DNA from: Symbiodinium sp. CCMP2592
Taxonomy: Eukaryota > Sar > Dinophyceae > Suessiales > Symbiodiniaceae
Assembly (NCBI GenBank): GCA_905221615.1
Contig: CAJNDT010006024.1
Span: 923,017 to 987,016 of the forward strand
Reading direction: 5' to 3'
DNA length: 64,000 nucleotides
Shown in pieces: positions 23,111 to 36,221 of the stretch (its first letter is position 1; every line of letters begins with the position of its first letter). Under the pieces are notes generated by a model. It made no database searches. It was not told the DNA's origin and worked only from the letters and a program-made list of their open reading frames with translations. The translations under genes were made by a program, and so were the position numbers.

Positions 23111-25562
23111 ACGCATATTGGCCTCATTTATAGATATGTACATAAATTGGTCTATACAAATTTATTTGTTTTTATTTATATACACACACACACGTAGCTA
23201 TAGTTGCAGCCAGGAAGCAAAGAAACAGGAGGTTCACGGGTGGAGAGCGGCAAACACACAGTGTCAGTTGAGAACGGTCATCATGACTGCTATGCTTCCG
23301 GATCGTTGTAGTGCTATGACAACAGCAGAAATGTCCACAAATACTTGGCGGCTGTGGGTCGCGATCCCTGTACCCGAAATTCGGGCTGACACCTCACCAC
23401 ATTTCGGATAGGAAAAGCGATTGCACTCGCACACGCTCGGAGGATGGAGGATTGAAAACCTCCAGAGACAATCCCAAACCCACCACACCGACTCGCAGCA
23501 ACAGCGAGAGCGGGTTGAATCTGGTCGAGGCAACTGGACGTACTAGCTTTGAGGAAGAACCGGTGAGAAGGAGCTCGTGGCCCGTGTGTAAAGGTGTGTG
23601 TGTGTGTGTGTGCATATATATATACATATACATAAATATATGTATATACACATAAGTAAGTAAGAGACTTTCCCTGAAACAAAAACAAAAGCTTAAATGT
23701 AAACATGGAGTCTGGCATTCATCCCATGAGCCGCCTCCCACGAGAGCGGCGGAGGCGGCCCGGGATAAGCATCAAGCGACGGGTCCCCGTGGAAGAACAG
23801 CTGCTGGTATAGCCTGCCATCAATGTATCAACCGCAGAACATGCTGAACAGCACTGCTTTAACGTAAGCATATGCAAATGCATAAGTGCACACATACGCA
23901 TACATGCACATACATTAACCTAGGTACATACACATGGATATGCATACATACATGCATACATACATAGTGTGCACATTTCTAGAAAGGTGGATAGAAAGAT
24001 GGGAAGATAGACAGAAAGACATATAGACAAATACAGAGGTAGGCGGATGGATGGATAGATATACTGTTATCATTCTCATTGTCATTAACGTTAGTTTGAC
24101 TACTAGCGTTAGTATTCTTGGTATTATTGGTGCTGTGTTCATTCTTCCCTCTTACTACAAACAAGATTACTACTATCGATTTTAATATTATCGAATCTGT
24201 TATTACTACTACATTACTACAGTTATTATTGTTATTAGTAATAATAGTCGTAGTAGCAGCAGTAGTACTCGTCGTCGTCGTCGTCGGAGTCGTATTGGTA
24301 TGACTATAGCAATATTGATATCAATACTGCTGCTATTGTGCGCTCTTTTCAACAATAATGATAGTGACTGCTATTGTGCTTCGCTGTGTTATTACTTCCC
24401 ATCTTGATTATCCTGGATATTGTTATTTTGGTATAATCCAGAACACACGAGTTCGGCCTTGTGCCGTCCACGTCCAAAACTCCCTCCATGGCTCCGATAT
24501 CACCAGAATTATTAGGGGAGTGATGGTAAACGTGACAGCAGCGACTACCGACTCAGCTCTGGCGGGTTCATGTCTTCAGGGTTTAGGGTTTAGGGCAGTG
24601 TCCTTTGATCTGGGTTCGGATGCTTACTGCGAATTCCTTCGTCAAGAGCTGGCATCGTTCGGGTTGCAATGGAAGTATCACGCGGCTTGGTGGGAAGCGT
24701 CATAAGCAGCTACTTCGTGCTTTGGACCCGAAAAGCGTTTTCAAAGCATGCAGCCAACCCCTACAGCATAGGAGAATCTCATAGTCTATGTCGCCGCACG
24801 CTCACAACACACCCTGAAGAAAAGACTGTGGAAGATCGCTATCTCGCGGGAGCAACCCGAGCTCCCGGCCACTTCTGGGCCCAAGTCCTCAGGGCTGAAC
24901 AGCAGGGCAAGACTTAGGGATTTAGGACGGGGTGCTCGGAGGGCAAAACGGGGAAGAGGCTACGACTTTAGCTTTGTGAGACGTTCTCAGATTTGGGAAT
25001 ATCACCATGGGACACCTTGCCACCAACACCGAAACGCCTGGTACCAGGTACCATGCAATACGTGGCTCACAAACATCAACACTCGCGAACCAATGGATGA
25101 TCCTGGTCGTGTGCATTCCACTTTTTGCTTTGCCAAGGCACATCCAAGCCCGGGTCTTGTGCCACGGCATAGTCATGTCGACTCGGTTTTGAGGCCACTT
25201 GCGGCCTCGCCCGGGGACAGACTGAAGGGCAGTTTTGAAAACCTTTCTGACACTTGTGCAGGTTGGTCTGCCTGCTATGGAGATCCAAAAATCATGCTGG
25301 AGCAAACTGGGTCCATGCGATGGTTCAGAGTTGATAAGCTTTGGGGTTGAGGGCTTAGGAACAAATAAACACAGAACCCATTGCAATGTAGAATTGCGGA
25401 GATATCTGTTGCAACAGGCACGGCCGACACAGGATTCTAGTGTCGGAGCTCCATATAGGCACGGCCTGGTATTGGTTTTCCAAAAAAACCCAACTCTTGA
25501 AGCTAACATGCCCTGCACCCCCAACTCTAAGCCGAAAGCCTCAGATTCTAAGCGACAAGCAA

Positions 25563-25896
25563 AACCTAAACCCTAAACCCTAAACCCTAAACCCCTAAAC
25601 CCCTAAACCCTAAATCCTAACCCCTAAACCCCTAAACCCCTAAACCCTAAATCCTAACCCCTAAACCCCTAAACCCTAAACCCCTTCACCCTAAACCCCC
25701 AAACCCCTAAACCCCTAAACCCCTAAACCCCTAAACCCCTAAACCCTCAGCTGACCTCTGAAGCCGGGAGATGAGAAGGTCCACCTGATGTCGCTAGGTC
25801 AAGGGCCACAAAGGGACCCTGGGTTTAGGGTTTAGGGGTTAGGGTTTAGGGTTTAGGGTTTAGGGTTTAGGGTTTAGGGTTTAGGGTTTAGGGGTT
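25563..25896. repeat. Inverted pair of telomere-like arrays
   Basis: 25563-25747 is CCCTAAA/CCCCTAAA in tandem. After about 70 bp of unique sequence, 25817-25896 is TTTAGGG in tandem. A simple end-to-end telomere fusion would read TTTAGGG then CCCTAAA, so this arrangement is the opposite one. Confidence 0.92.
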
Positions 25897-26289
25897 AAGC
25901 AAGTATGGCTATAAGTTCGTATTGCAACTATGCTCCCACTCTTACTCTTGATGCTGTTTGGGTTGTTCTCTTCAGCACTGCGCAAACCTCTTGATCCACT
26001 TGCGCTGCCGATTCAGCCCGGGTCTCGCAAGCTCTGTAGTGCTTGCCCCGCCCATGCGATGAAGCCCCTCCAGCCCCTATAAGAATTGCACCTTAGTCGA
26101 AGCCCTCCCCAATTACTCCCAAAATCCCAAAACCCTTTAAATCCTGAACCCTAATCCCCTGGTGAATCAAAATCCTCAACTCTCCGGAGTCCAGGTGATC
26201 TTTATGGTGTTTTTATACTTTAGTTACCACCAAGCCTCGGCCTGAAAATCCAAGGGTAATCCAAACCCGCAAGGCTCCGAGTCCTAAAT

Positions 26290-26390
26290 GGGTAGTTCTG
26301 CAAATTAAGGTGCCGTTTAGGATCCTTTCTATCAGGGTGCCATACTATTTCGGGGACCTAAAGAGGGAAACTCATCTAGAGAACTACCCA
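26290..26390 (+). repeat. MITE-like element, family A (diverged)
   Basis: Left end GGGTAGTTCTGCAAATTAAG, right end AGAGAACTACCC. The interior keeps the GGTGCC and CATACTAT segments of other family A copies. No exact target-site duplication was found. Confidence 0.7.
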
Positions 26391-27411
26391 TAATCATACC
26401 TCAAACCGCAAACTGATATGTTCAAAGTCGTGGCGCATTATTACATCCAATCCTTTCCCCGTATTGTCGCGACGGCATCTACGAAGAAGCCAGCTGACGA
26501 GAGTATCAGTTACCGACAATGGTACGGTAGTGGTACTTGCAAAGGCGATACAACAAGACTAAACCCAGTGCATGGGTCCGCAAGATGAGAGCAACTTCAT
26601 CGCCATTGCATATAGATGCGAAGTTCTCAACTCAAGCGGCTCAAAGATAAGCTTCGCAGGGAGGGTGGTTTGTTCGTGGAGCGTGTAGGGATGTAGGGAT
26701 TTTGGGGGCAAGATCTCATATCCTGCACTGGGTCGGCTGCACGTTTGACGAGTCGCTGGGCCCTGGGCAGGGATGGCTCTGGAGGGGGCTGCAGGGAGCT
26801 CCATGGCTTTTGTGGGCCAGGAACATCTGCCGCTGATTTGAACCCGTGATAGTCCTGCTACTTCTCTTCGAACAAAGTCCCCATGCCCAATGGTGTGTTG
26901 CAGTATCCAACATGTGAACCCCGCATCCCGTCGTCGATCTATGCGCTGGGATGCTTTCGCACGTCGCACATGTTCGATCGCGTAGGATCAAGGAGGGGCT
27001 TGAGGAACTTGACATGAACATGATTACTGCCATAGTGGCTGCTAGCATTGGTTGCTATTTCTCTCCTCCAGCCTAGAAGCCCAAAGGAAAACTCTTCTAG
27101 GCCATCTTCCGGAAGCTTTCCAGCAGCACCATATTATGTACACCCAAAGGCACGAAATCGCAAAGACGCATTCTTAAGTGCTGAGGAATCAAACACCCTA
27201 GGGCCGTACGCCCTCCATCCCACATCTAATGCTCCTCAAGGCGTATTCAGCCCTGCGGCCCTGAAGCCACCAGCCCTAGCCTAGAAAACCCCAAACCCTA
27301 AACTTAGCCCTCCAGTTGCAGTTCAAAGGTACGCGAATATCTGCATGTATGTAGGTATGTTCGTTAGCAAGCATGCATGCATGACGAATGCAAGAAAGCA
27401 AGTAAAAGAAC

Positions 27412-27413
<2 letters not shown>

Positions 27414-27441
<28 letters not shown>
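27414..27441. repeat. (GA)n microsatellite
   Basis: GA-dinucleotide run with one interruption. Confidence 0.9.
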
Positions 27442-27443
<2 letters not shown>

Positions 27444-27576
27444 TAATATGTGTTTGTGTGTGTCTGTGGGTGCATTCAACGTTGTATGGAAGGCGCTGGA
27501 TCGCAGTGGATTGGATTGATGGAGGGAACGCATGGTCTGAATGGATGAAGGCATGCTGGGGTCGATGTATGTATGT

Positions 27577-27712
27577 ATGCATATATATATATACACACAT
27601 ATATATATATATGTATATATATATACACACATATAACAATATATTATATATACATATATAACTATACACATACATGTGTGTATATATATATATATATATA
27701 TGCATGGTATGT
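27577..27712. repeat. (TA)n microsatellite cluster
   Basis: Repeated TA runs separated by CACACATA units. Ile/Tyr frames across it are artefacts. Confidence 0.92.
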
Positions 27713-29351
27713 GTGTATGTATGCAAGCCCGAAGCTGGCCTCGGCGATGCCGGCGCCATCGCGGACTCCAGGGCGCCTGCCATACCGAGCCGGACTCGAT
27801 ACCACTGTGGAAGATCGTATGGAAATGGTGAAAATGGGTTCAATAATGGTGATGAGGGTACTGGTGCTGACGATGATGGCGATGACGCTGTGTGTGTGAG
27901 GATTCCGGTTAGTCTTATGGTTCCGACTTCGCCACCGCCGGCATTAACGTTAGTGTCGTTGTCATCCTCCTCCTGCTCTTCTTCTCCTCCTGCTCGTCGT
28001 TGTCACCGTCGTTGAGGTGCCGTCGTCATTGTGTTGATGCTGGTGCAGTCGAACTGATGGTACTACATGATAATGATGGTGTTGACGAAACTAATGATGA
28101 AGAGCACGATGAGGATGATGCTGGCAGGGATATTGTTACTCATGGTGAGGGCAATTGAAAAAGGATGTACAAGAAGGAGCAGAAGCGGTTGGGCAACTTC
28201 ATTGGCTGCGCGCTTTCCAAGTACTGTAAGCAAAGTGCATCTGAGCCTAGACATCAAGAACACGCAAGGCCAAAAGGCCTGCCAGCGGGGTAGCATCGGT
28301 GGGCTCCTGGACAGGCATACGCCAGGTAGTGACTCCAGAGCAAAAGCCGCAACTGAGCCCGGTTACCATATTTCTCAAAATGTGTGCCAAAGCCAACGCA
28401 ACTGAATGTCAAGCTCAAGTCTTTGCGACCGAATACCAAGCACGTACAAATTCTTAGATTTGTACCTAGCTCGACGTTCCCAGGCCAACTCGAAGTTCGA
28501 TCGTCTTTCTCTAGGACAAGCCAACGAACCGTGAGACAGTTGTGCAACCGACATCATACCGGCATGAGAAAGCACGCATGTTCGGACAGTGAGCTGGCAG
28601 CACCTCCATGTGCTGCACGGAGGTATCGTCTGTCCTTTACAGTGCAGGACAGGTCGAATTCGCCCTGCAAACATCCATTCTACTACTGTCACCCAGCCGT
28701 CAAACCTAGCCACGTCCAGTAGCACTGCAATACGTGCTGATGATGCAACGTCCGACTGCAGAAACCTCTGTCAGCATCCCAAAACGCGACGCTGTAATTC
28801 TATCACCATCACCCCGCCTTGGTGACCGATATACCTGGGACTCTGCTCATGCAAGTTGTTGTGGGATTCGCCTGACGACGTTGCTGACTTTATGTGTGGC
28901 TATTGTGTTCTGGGAGAGGTTCTGTCCTTGGATCAAGGGGTTCACTCAGCTTGTAACGAGCTGCGACTTGGCACGGACATTCCAAAGGGCTATGATAAGG
29001 GATCTGTAGTAGGATTCTATGATATAGGGGCTTCAACAATAAGAAAAGGGTTTTGGGGCCTAAAGTCTGTATCTACCGTGGAGGCAGATTTGCTTGTTGC
29101 GTCTCTTCTGTTGAGACCATGTCACACAGCAGGATTCCCTTAAAGCACCTGCAAAACAATAGCAAGAACAGCGTTCATCATAATCGTAATCATATGTTTG
29201 AGCATAGTAGTAACATAAGAAGAATCACTACCATGGTAACAATAGTAATCGTAACAATCAGAAAGCTGAGACCGGCTCGCCCGGATCTGACTTGTGTGCC
29301 GTGTTCTCCGTGAGGCCACCGAGGATCCCTCGCCAACCTTGGGCCCACCAT

Positions 29352-29690
29352 GGAGATTTATATATGTATATATACATACACACATTCTACACATATATAC
29401 ACTCAAACGTACGCGTGCATAAATATACATATATACTTATATACTTATATACATACATACATACATACATATATACATATATACATACATACGTATGTAC
29501 ATATGTACATATGTATATATATATATATACACCCATGTATATATATACATATATATACATATATATACATATATATACATATATATATATATATAGATAT
29601 ATATATATATATATATATGTTTATATATGTATATATATGTACATATATACATGGGTGTATATATATATATATATGTATGCATATGTATTT
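29352..29690. repeat. TA/TACA-rich microsatellite with internal dyad
   Basis: About 340 bp of TATA, TACATA and GTATATA units. The halves mirror each other: TACACCCATGTATA on the left and TACATGGGTGTATA on the right, so the tract could form a long hairpin. Confidence 0.85.
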
Positions 29691-30372
29691 CCTGGGCAAG
29701 GGTTGAGCTGTAAATACGGGAACTAAGTTTGGGGGCTCTGCTTTTTCGGAGGGCTGAAAAGGATAAGGGCTTGAGATTTGGGCCCTTCAAAAGCCGCCGC
29801 ACTTCGCTGAGTGCCCTGCTGTAGAGAGCTTTGCAACAGTGGCGGAGAGATCTCAACTCATGCACCTGTGGCTGGATCGAACGAGTCCACAACAGCAACT
29901 TCATAGCCCTGAATGCTGCTGGCTCTTCAGCTCTTTCAGAAAACCGTGAACAAAAACCACAATAGAGGATGATGGCAGAAATCAGATGGCGAGCCATATG
30001 GCCGAGCTACATCATATTACCACAAATATCTTCTGCTGGGCCGAATTCAAGGCTTTGGGATGTTTAGCATGTTTCGCTCCTTCAAGATCGTTTCGAACCC
30101 TGGACCCTAATCAACCCTAAATCCTAAGCCCTAAAACCCAACTAAACCATTAAGACCCTTAGAGCCTGTCAACTAACGACACATGTTTATCCACATTATA
30201 CGAACAAATATTAAACCCTTTTTAACATCATCTCTCCAGAGGAACTCTGGCCGGAAAAGCAAGGGCCCTGCAACTTCGCTGTGGCTTCGCCAGCCACCGA
30301 AAGCGCAACGGAGCCGAAAAAGGTCCTTCTGCACTACTCGGAAGAACGGGTTTAGGGTCTATGGTTTCGGGC

Positions 30373-30432
30373 TTCCCAGACCTTCCAATATGCTGTAAAA
30401 CTTTGATTAAGGGATGTTGGAAGGTCTGGGAA
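30373..30432. repeat. Compact hairpin, 16-bp perfect arms
   Basis: TTCCCAGACCTTCCAA and its exact inverse TTGGAAGGTCTGGGAA flank about 28 bp. Confidence 0.8.
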
Positions 30433-30974
30433 TATGGGTACACTGTAACTTGTAACAAAATTTGAAAGGCGACACCCTATAAGGAATAGTGGCTGTAATT
30501 GCTCAGTCTTCGATGGTACTAGTATTGCTCTCACCGACATGCGGGATTGTTTCGCCTGCGACGAAGGAAAGGATCTATGGCCAAGTGGCCCGAAACGGTT
30601 TTGGGTTTAGGGTTTAGGGGACCTAATAGACGATTTCATGTCAGGGAACACCTGCACATGCCGATACAACCGCAGATACATGCACGCGCACACATAAATG
30701 CATGCGCATACCTACATATATATATATACACATACATCCATGCCTGCGTGCATGGGGACACACACACAAGCATGTGCCTGCGTGTTTATGTCGTTGTCTC
30801 TGCCTCTCAACGCAACCCGCGCGACTATCAGCCTGAAGCAGACACTTGAATACCATAATCACTTGTTCGACTCTCAAGTAGTGCCAAACTCAGTCAGGAA
30901 TGCTGGCCGCGAAAAGCTCGTTGCCGCACAGCACAAACTGACCAACTTACTGATATCAAATAAAGCAACATCTT

Positions 30975-31100
30975 CCCCGAAACCCCTAAACCCGAAACCC
31001 CTAAACCCTGAACCCCTAAACCCTGAACCCTAAACCCTAAACCCCTAAACCCTAAACCCCTGAACCCTAAACCCCTAAGCCCTGAACCCTAAACCCGAAA
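30975..31100 (-). repeat. CCCTAAA telomere-like array
   Basis: About sixteen CCCTAAA, CCCCTAAA and CCCTGAA units in tandem. Confidence 0.85.
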
Positions 31101-32045
31101 CTGCGACTTCACAGCCGACTCCTGGAGCTCCGCCCTATGCTCCGCTGCCCGGCCTCGGACAAAGTGCAGATCGGCTAAGGGTTTATTTCGTGTTAAGGCT
31201 TATATTTGAACGCCCTTTTCCACCTTGCCTATTTGTCGGTTGGTAGAATCCACATTGTGTGTTAAGATTTAGGGTTTAGGGTTAGGTTTTTTTTAAAGTG
31301 TATTGGCTCTTAGGTTTTAAGGTGCAGGGTCTTAGGATTTAGAGTTCAGCAAGCTGGGGATTAGAGCACTTGGGCTTTGGAGGCTTGGGCAGCAAAGCTT
31401 TGGGTTTAGGTGTTCCGCGTCTTGGAGTTTAGGGCATTTAGAGGTTTGGTATTGAGGAGTTCGTATGAGCAGGGTGCAAGGTTTCCGTGGGGGTTCAACA
31501 TGATCGCCGAGGTCCCTGGATCCTTGAGCTTTACCAATATACATGTTGTGCATACAGACATTTGTATATAGCTTCATGCCAGGTCAGTCGTACCAGCGGA
31601 AGCATGTACATCCGTACATGCCTGTATGTATGTGTATGTGTGTATGTGTGTATTGTATGTGTGTGTGTATATGTATACACTACCATATACAAAAATGAAC
31701 ATATGTGTGCTTATACACATACAGCAGACGAATGTACCTGAGTTTGGAACACATGGAAAACATTGCAAATTCACACAGTGTAACATGGAAAAGCACTTGA
31801 CATATATCGCTCATAGGAAAGCAAGTAAATGTATCATGTCAATCCTTTTCAATTTATATATCAATATCCCAATACATAAAAGCCTACTTACATACTAGTT
31901 TAGGGCTTACATGCGACAAGATACCTGGGGTTCAGCTCCTGGCCCAGTCGGAAGATGGCCAGGCCCAAAGCTGAACGCCGAACCTGGCAGATGCCCCGTG
32001 GAGGGCTCGCAGGATCCGTGGTTTTCCGAGCGCGCGTCACCATTT

Positions 32046-32149
32046 GGGAGTTTCCGAAAATTAGGGGTACCTTAGTTTGCGGGTCCTTTGTAGTAAGGAT
32101 CCTACACTTCAAGGTACTCTATTCGGGTGCCTTATTTTCGGAAACTCCC
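32046..32149 (+). repeat. MITE-like element with GGGAGTTTCC ends and target-site duplication
   Basis: Starts GGGAGTTTCCGAAAATTAGG and ends ATTTTCGGAAACTCCC. ATTT flanks both sides (32042-32045 and 32150-32153). It shares size and the internal GGTACC and TAAGGATCC motifs with family A but has different ends, so it forms a sister subfamily with the copy at 59526. Confidence 0.88.
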
Positions 32150-32289
32150 ATTTCGAATCAGTGTTCTTCCTGCCTGCACCAATCGACTTGTGCTCATATA
32201 AATGACGGAAGACCACGAAGATCAGGCATTGCCGGAAACTCTCTGACACAACCCGGAGAAAGAGGGCAAACGCATGCAAACACAATGCA

Positions 32290-32639
32290 GAACAGCGGAA
32301 TCATCACAATACAGCTGTGCATCATCAAGCGGGAGTAAGTGGCCTTCCCTGCAAGGACGTGCTCCATCGGACGGTCCGCCGCCATCTGCATCTGGGACAC
32401 ACCGATGAGTCGCCACCAGCAAGCGCTTTAGCCCATCGCCCTGCTGTCATGCTCCCTGTGCCGAGGAAGCGTTGGCCCCAGTGGCAACTGGCAGCGTGTT
32501 GAAACTGGCTTACGCCTTTCATACACTTGCTGCCACGCACGTATCCGCCCCACACCCGGCCAGCAGTGTGTCAGGAAGGCCCTGGCGATGCTATCGCCGA
32601 CGCAACCGCATCGTGGCACAAGCCTCCTGTGGGTAAGGC
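32290..32639 (-). repeat. Tandem duplication, copy 1
   Basis: About 350 bp repeated at 33081-33430 with a 791-bp offset and only a few base differences. A more diverged shared segment upstream (from 32239 and 32983) shows the duplicated unit was larger. On the minus strand both copies hold an open frame containing QMAADRPMEHVLAGKATYSR and then a hydrophobic stretch ending MIPLF. This may be a duplicated exon of an unrecognised membrane protein. Confidence 0.9.
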
Positions 32640-33080
32640 CAGAGCTATCCGCTGACACTTCCGACGTGATGCAACATGTCCCACAAACAACGCTTGACTC
32701 GTGCATCATGCAAGCAAACAGCAGATCGCGCTGCTTCAAGGCACGTGAGCAAGCCGCATGCCTACTCCTGCACTCTACACATACTTGTCCAAGGGTATCC
32801 CGTTCTGCAAGCCTCTGGCCGCTGGCCATTCGGAATTTCCACGAATTCTGGTCAAGATCGCATTGCAAGTTTCCCCCATGCTAAGGACATGCCCTTGGTT
32901 CCAATGGGGAGTTTGCTTCTTGAACAGTCTTCCCGAAGATGCATCTGGAACAAAATGGTAGCGAGGTTAACCCTTGCAAGCCCTCTCTGACACAACCAGG
33001 AGAAAGAGGCCAAATCTGCGACCACGGAATGTAATGAGAAGACAAGACACTCCACCACATACACAAGAAAGTGCAGCGCT

Positions 33081-33430
33081 GAACAGCGGAATCATCATAA
33101 AACAGCTGTGCATCATCAAGCGGGAGTAAGTGGCCTTCCCTGCAAGGACGTGCTCCATCGGACGGTCCGCCGCCATCTGCATCTGGGACACACCGATGAG
33201 TCGCCACCAGCAAGCGCTTTAGCCCATCGCCCTGCTGTCATGCTCCCTGTGCCGAGGAAGCGTTGGCCCCAGTGGCAACTGGCAGCGTGTTGAAACTGGC
33301 CTACGCCTTTCATACACTTGCTGCCACGCACGTATCCGCCCCACACCCGGCCAGCAGTGTGTCAGGAAGGCCCTGGCGATGCTATCGCCGACGCAACCGC
33401 ATCGTGGCACAAGCCTCCTGTGGGTAAGGC
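33081..33430 (-). repeat. Tandem duplication, copy 2
   Basis: Second copy of the block at 32290-32639. Within the shared minus-strand frame the visible protein difference is Ile-Val to Phe-Met before MIPLF. The sequence after MIPLF differs between copies, as expected if that point is an exon boundary. Confidence 0.9.
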
Positions 33431-33727
33431 AGAACTCTATGCACGCATTGGACCATATCTGGTCTAACAGCGGAGATGTGCATGCGGTCACCAAGCCAGA
33501 CTAAGGCCGTCGCCACAAAGCGAGAAACATCATGACTGACCGTGTGTTGAAAATATCTTCCGGTCATCAAAACTCTATAGCTTGACCTCCTAGTATGATT
33601 GGGAAGCCTGAACACCCAACCTAAAAAAGTCCTACAAGCCCGAACTATCGAGGAGCTGTGTGCACTTCACGAGCCGTGTGCACTTCAGGAATCGTATTCG
33701 CCTGGTAGATCCTACGTTTAGAACACG

Positions 33728-33813
33728 TAATAGGGGCCATGATAGTTATAACAGGGTTTTGGGGGGATCCTATTGTAGTTATAGTATACTACTGTATTGA
33801 AGCCCCTATTTTG
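33728..33813 (+). repeat. Short inverted-repeat element, family B
   Basis: Starts TAGGGGCCATGATAGTTATA, contains GGGTTTTGGGGGGATCC, and ends GAAGCCCCTATT, the inverse of its start. Confidence 0.7.
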
Positions 33814-33915
33814 AGCGTATATCCGTTACTCAATAGGTTTTTGGAGAGCTCCTGTCATGATTATAGTATATAACCCAAAACCCTAAACCTCACAATAGTC
33901 AGGCCCTTACATAAT

Positions 33916-33917
<2 letters not shown>

Positions 33918-33958
<41 letters not shown>

Positions 33959-34030
33959 CATACATATACATATACATTTCTATATATGTCTATACATATA
34001 GTATATACATACATATATATATATATATGT
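33918..34030. repeat. (TA)n microsatellite cluster
   Basis: Two TA runs with CATACATA-type units between them. Confidence 0.92.
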
Positions 34031-34039
34031 ACACATCCG

Positions 34040-36190
34040 ATAAGTATCCAATACTTGTGCGATGCGCCGCATCTGGCGCCTTCGACTGGCTCATGCGTAC
34101 ACGCCGACACCGCTCGTAGTCTACCTTGTGGGCCATGGCAAAAAAGCAACACTCACCCGAAACCCTAAACCCTAAACCCTAAACCGGCGGCGAGGCTTTC
34201 GAATGGTCGTCAATAATCAGCAGCGGCAGCAATAGCAATCGGCCTATGCATCATGTTTCTAACGCTGGTCCGCTAGTCATGCTCAAGCTTGATCGGAGCT
34301 CTAATGCTCCGAAACATACCACCGGTCGGCATGAGGAAAAATCTCTTGACACCAGCAACACTCAACTTTACATGCCATATTGACAGACCATCTCAACCAG
34401 AGACACCCCAAAAACCAAAACACACTAAAGCCGCCAAGCCCTAGTACTCTAAACTGTGAACGACTTCACTAACAATGAAGTCATCTCCAGGGCCGCAGCC
34501 AGGCGCAGCCACGCCTTGCTAAGTCTGAGTCTAAGGTCTCTCGGGAAAAAGAACCTGGGTTTAGGGTTTAAGAGTTTTCGGGATAAGGGTTCAGGGTTGA
34601 GGGTAATACTCGAGAATGCAGCGGAGACTGTCTGTCTAAATTGCGTTTCAATCAATTGAATGATTAGCTGATTGGCTGGTTTGCTTAATCACATATTCGT
34701 TCACATAAGTAAGGCAGCCTTGTATATAGGTACGTATGCATATGGAGGATACAAACTAGATGCAACATCAGGCCCTTCTATTTGTCACACGCTCTGAGCA
34801 CTACAGTCTTTTGGGCTTGCTCCGAGAGTCGAAGTGAGCAGCTCGAGAAGTTGCTGCAGCAATGGCCCATACACAGAGTGAGGGGACTCTGATACTGTAA
34901 AATACTACGGGAGGGGACTCTGAAAAAATGCCTCGCACGGTACGGCTCCGGGCGACGATGTTCAAGAGTCGCGGACACACAAACGGATGCTAAAGACCAG
35001 CTTCAAGCCATAAGCCGAAACCCTAAACCCCTGTAAATCCAAACCCTCGAATCTATAAGCGCTGAGACCTATATCTATATCTGCATCGTTATCTTCTGTC
35101 TCTCTCTCTCTCTCTCTCTCTCTCCCTTCTATATCTATAACATCTGGACAGATAGACTAGATAGATAGATAACTGGACGTTCAGGTCGCCTGAAATCCTG
35201 CGCGCAGGTGAGTCCAACGATGACCGCGGCGCCAGGCAAGGCCTGGCACAATAAGACCGAGATTTGGGTGTGGGGTCTATAGGGTTTACGGTTTGGGTGC
35301 AGGACGTAGGGTTCAGGGTTTCGGTTCAGGGTTGAGGGTGTAGAGGTTTCAGGGTTTGGGGGATGTAGGGTTTCGGGTTTAGGGTGTAGGCTTGCGACAA
35401 AGCAACCACCCAGACCTGTGTGCGACGGGATTTGGAGCGCTTTGGCCGAAACGTGGCATGGAGAGCATCTAGATTCGAGATCTTCGTCAAAGTAGTTCAG
35501 AGTTCAGAGTACTCATCTTGCACGTGCTCTCGTTCTTCGTCCTGGTTGCGGCGCCTTGCAGCTGCTTGTCACGACACCGGGGCGCAACTTGAACCAGAAC
35601 AGAACAACTTGGTAACTAGGATTTAAAAAATGCTCCAGGCCTCACGGCAAGAACTCAGACTATTTCCGCAACTTGCCCCGCTTAATTAACCAGTTTGGAT
35701 TCTCGGTACACCATCTTCTGCTGGGTTCGAGTCTGCCCTTCTGCTTACACAACAGGCTGCATGCCTCAAATGGTGATAAACACTGTACCTGCAGGATCAT
35801 GGGACTTAGTAAGTAAGGTTATAAATACCTTCATTGGGGTTATCAGTATAGTTACCCTAATTATAACACCCTAGTTACTAAGTCCCATGATCATTTAAGT
35901 ATGCATGCATTACATCTGGTTTGAGGTTCGGGGCTGGACCTGCGCGGTGCCCTGCAGATTTGGCGGCGTACCGCCAGCATCGAAACACCTCGTGGCCATG
36001 ACAAGATGTCGTCCGCACAATTATGCGCTCGTCACATCGTCGTCATAGCTACCAGCCACCAGTACTCTTGTTATGCGTCTCAGTTTTGTGGTCAACAATA
36101 CTATAGGGGCAAAAGGGTCGTAACATGATCTTCTTTGCCACTTCGAGAAGAACTCGCCAGCATCACTGTTTTCCTATGGCTGTTAGTTAG
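34040..36190. other. Gene-free flank left of the large element
   Basis: Contains CCCTAAA relics near 34160, a (CT)n run at about 35098-35126, TTTAGGG-like units at 35270-35395 and the family C element at 35795. No convincing coding frame. Confidence 0.6.
35795..35892 (+). repeat. Family C MITE-like element
   Basis: Starts GATCATGGGACTTAGTAA and ends with the exact inverse TTACTAAGTCCCATGATC. It contains GGTTATAAATACC and GGGGTTATC between the arms. It shares ends with the larger copy at 9374-9825. Confidence 0.85.
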
Positions 36191-36221
36191 TTCTACTGTT
36201 GCTGCTGCTGCCGCGGTCAGA

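Larger units (their letters stand above)
20860..32036. other. Long repeat-rich region without a recognisable gene
   Basis: Apart from the repeats listed separately I find no convincing gene over about 11 kb. There are scattered trinucleotide tracts, for example GTC/GTA runs near 24230-24300 and GATGAT runs near 27840-28130. The 200-codon minus frame at 24922-25524 is the longest non-repetitive frame, but it has no domain-like features. It overlaps a plus-strand frame of similar quality, so I did not call it. Confidence 0.55.

Noticed and set aside
24922-25524. 200-codon minus-strand frame
   Set aside because: It overlaps plus-strand frames of similar length, has no domain-like pattern and is surrounded by repeats.
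25563-25896. Telomere-telomere fusion
   Set aside because: The two arrays are in the opposite order to that expected for a fusion.
32890-33064. CRISPR-like spacing in repeated blocks
   Set aside because: There are only two long repeats with no short regular spacers; it is a tandem duplication.
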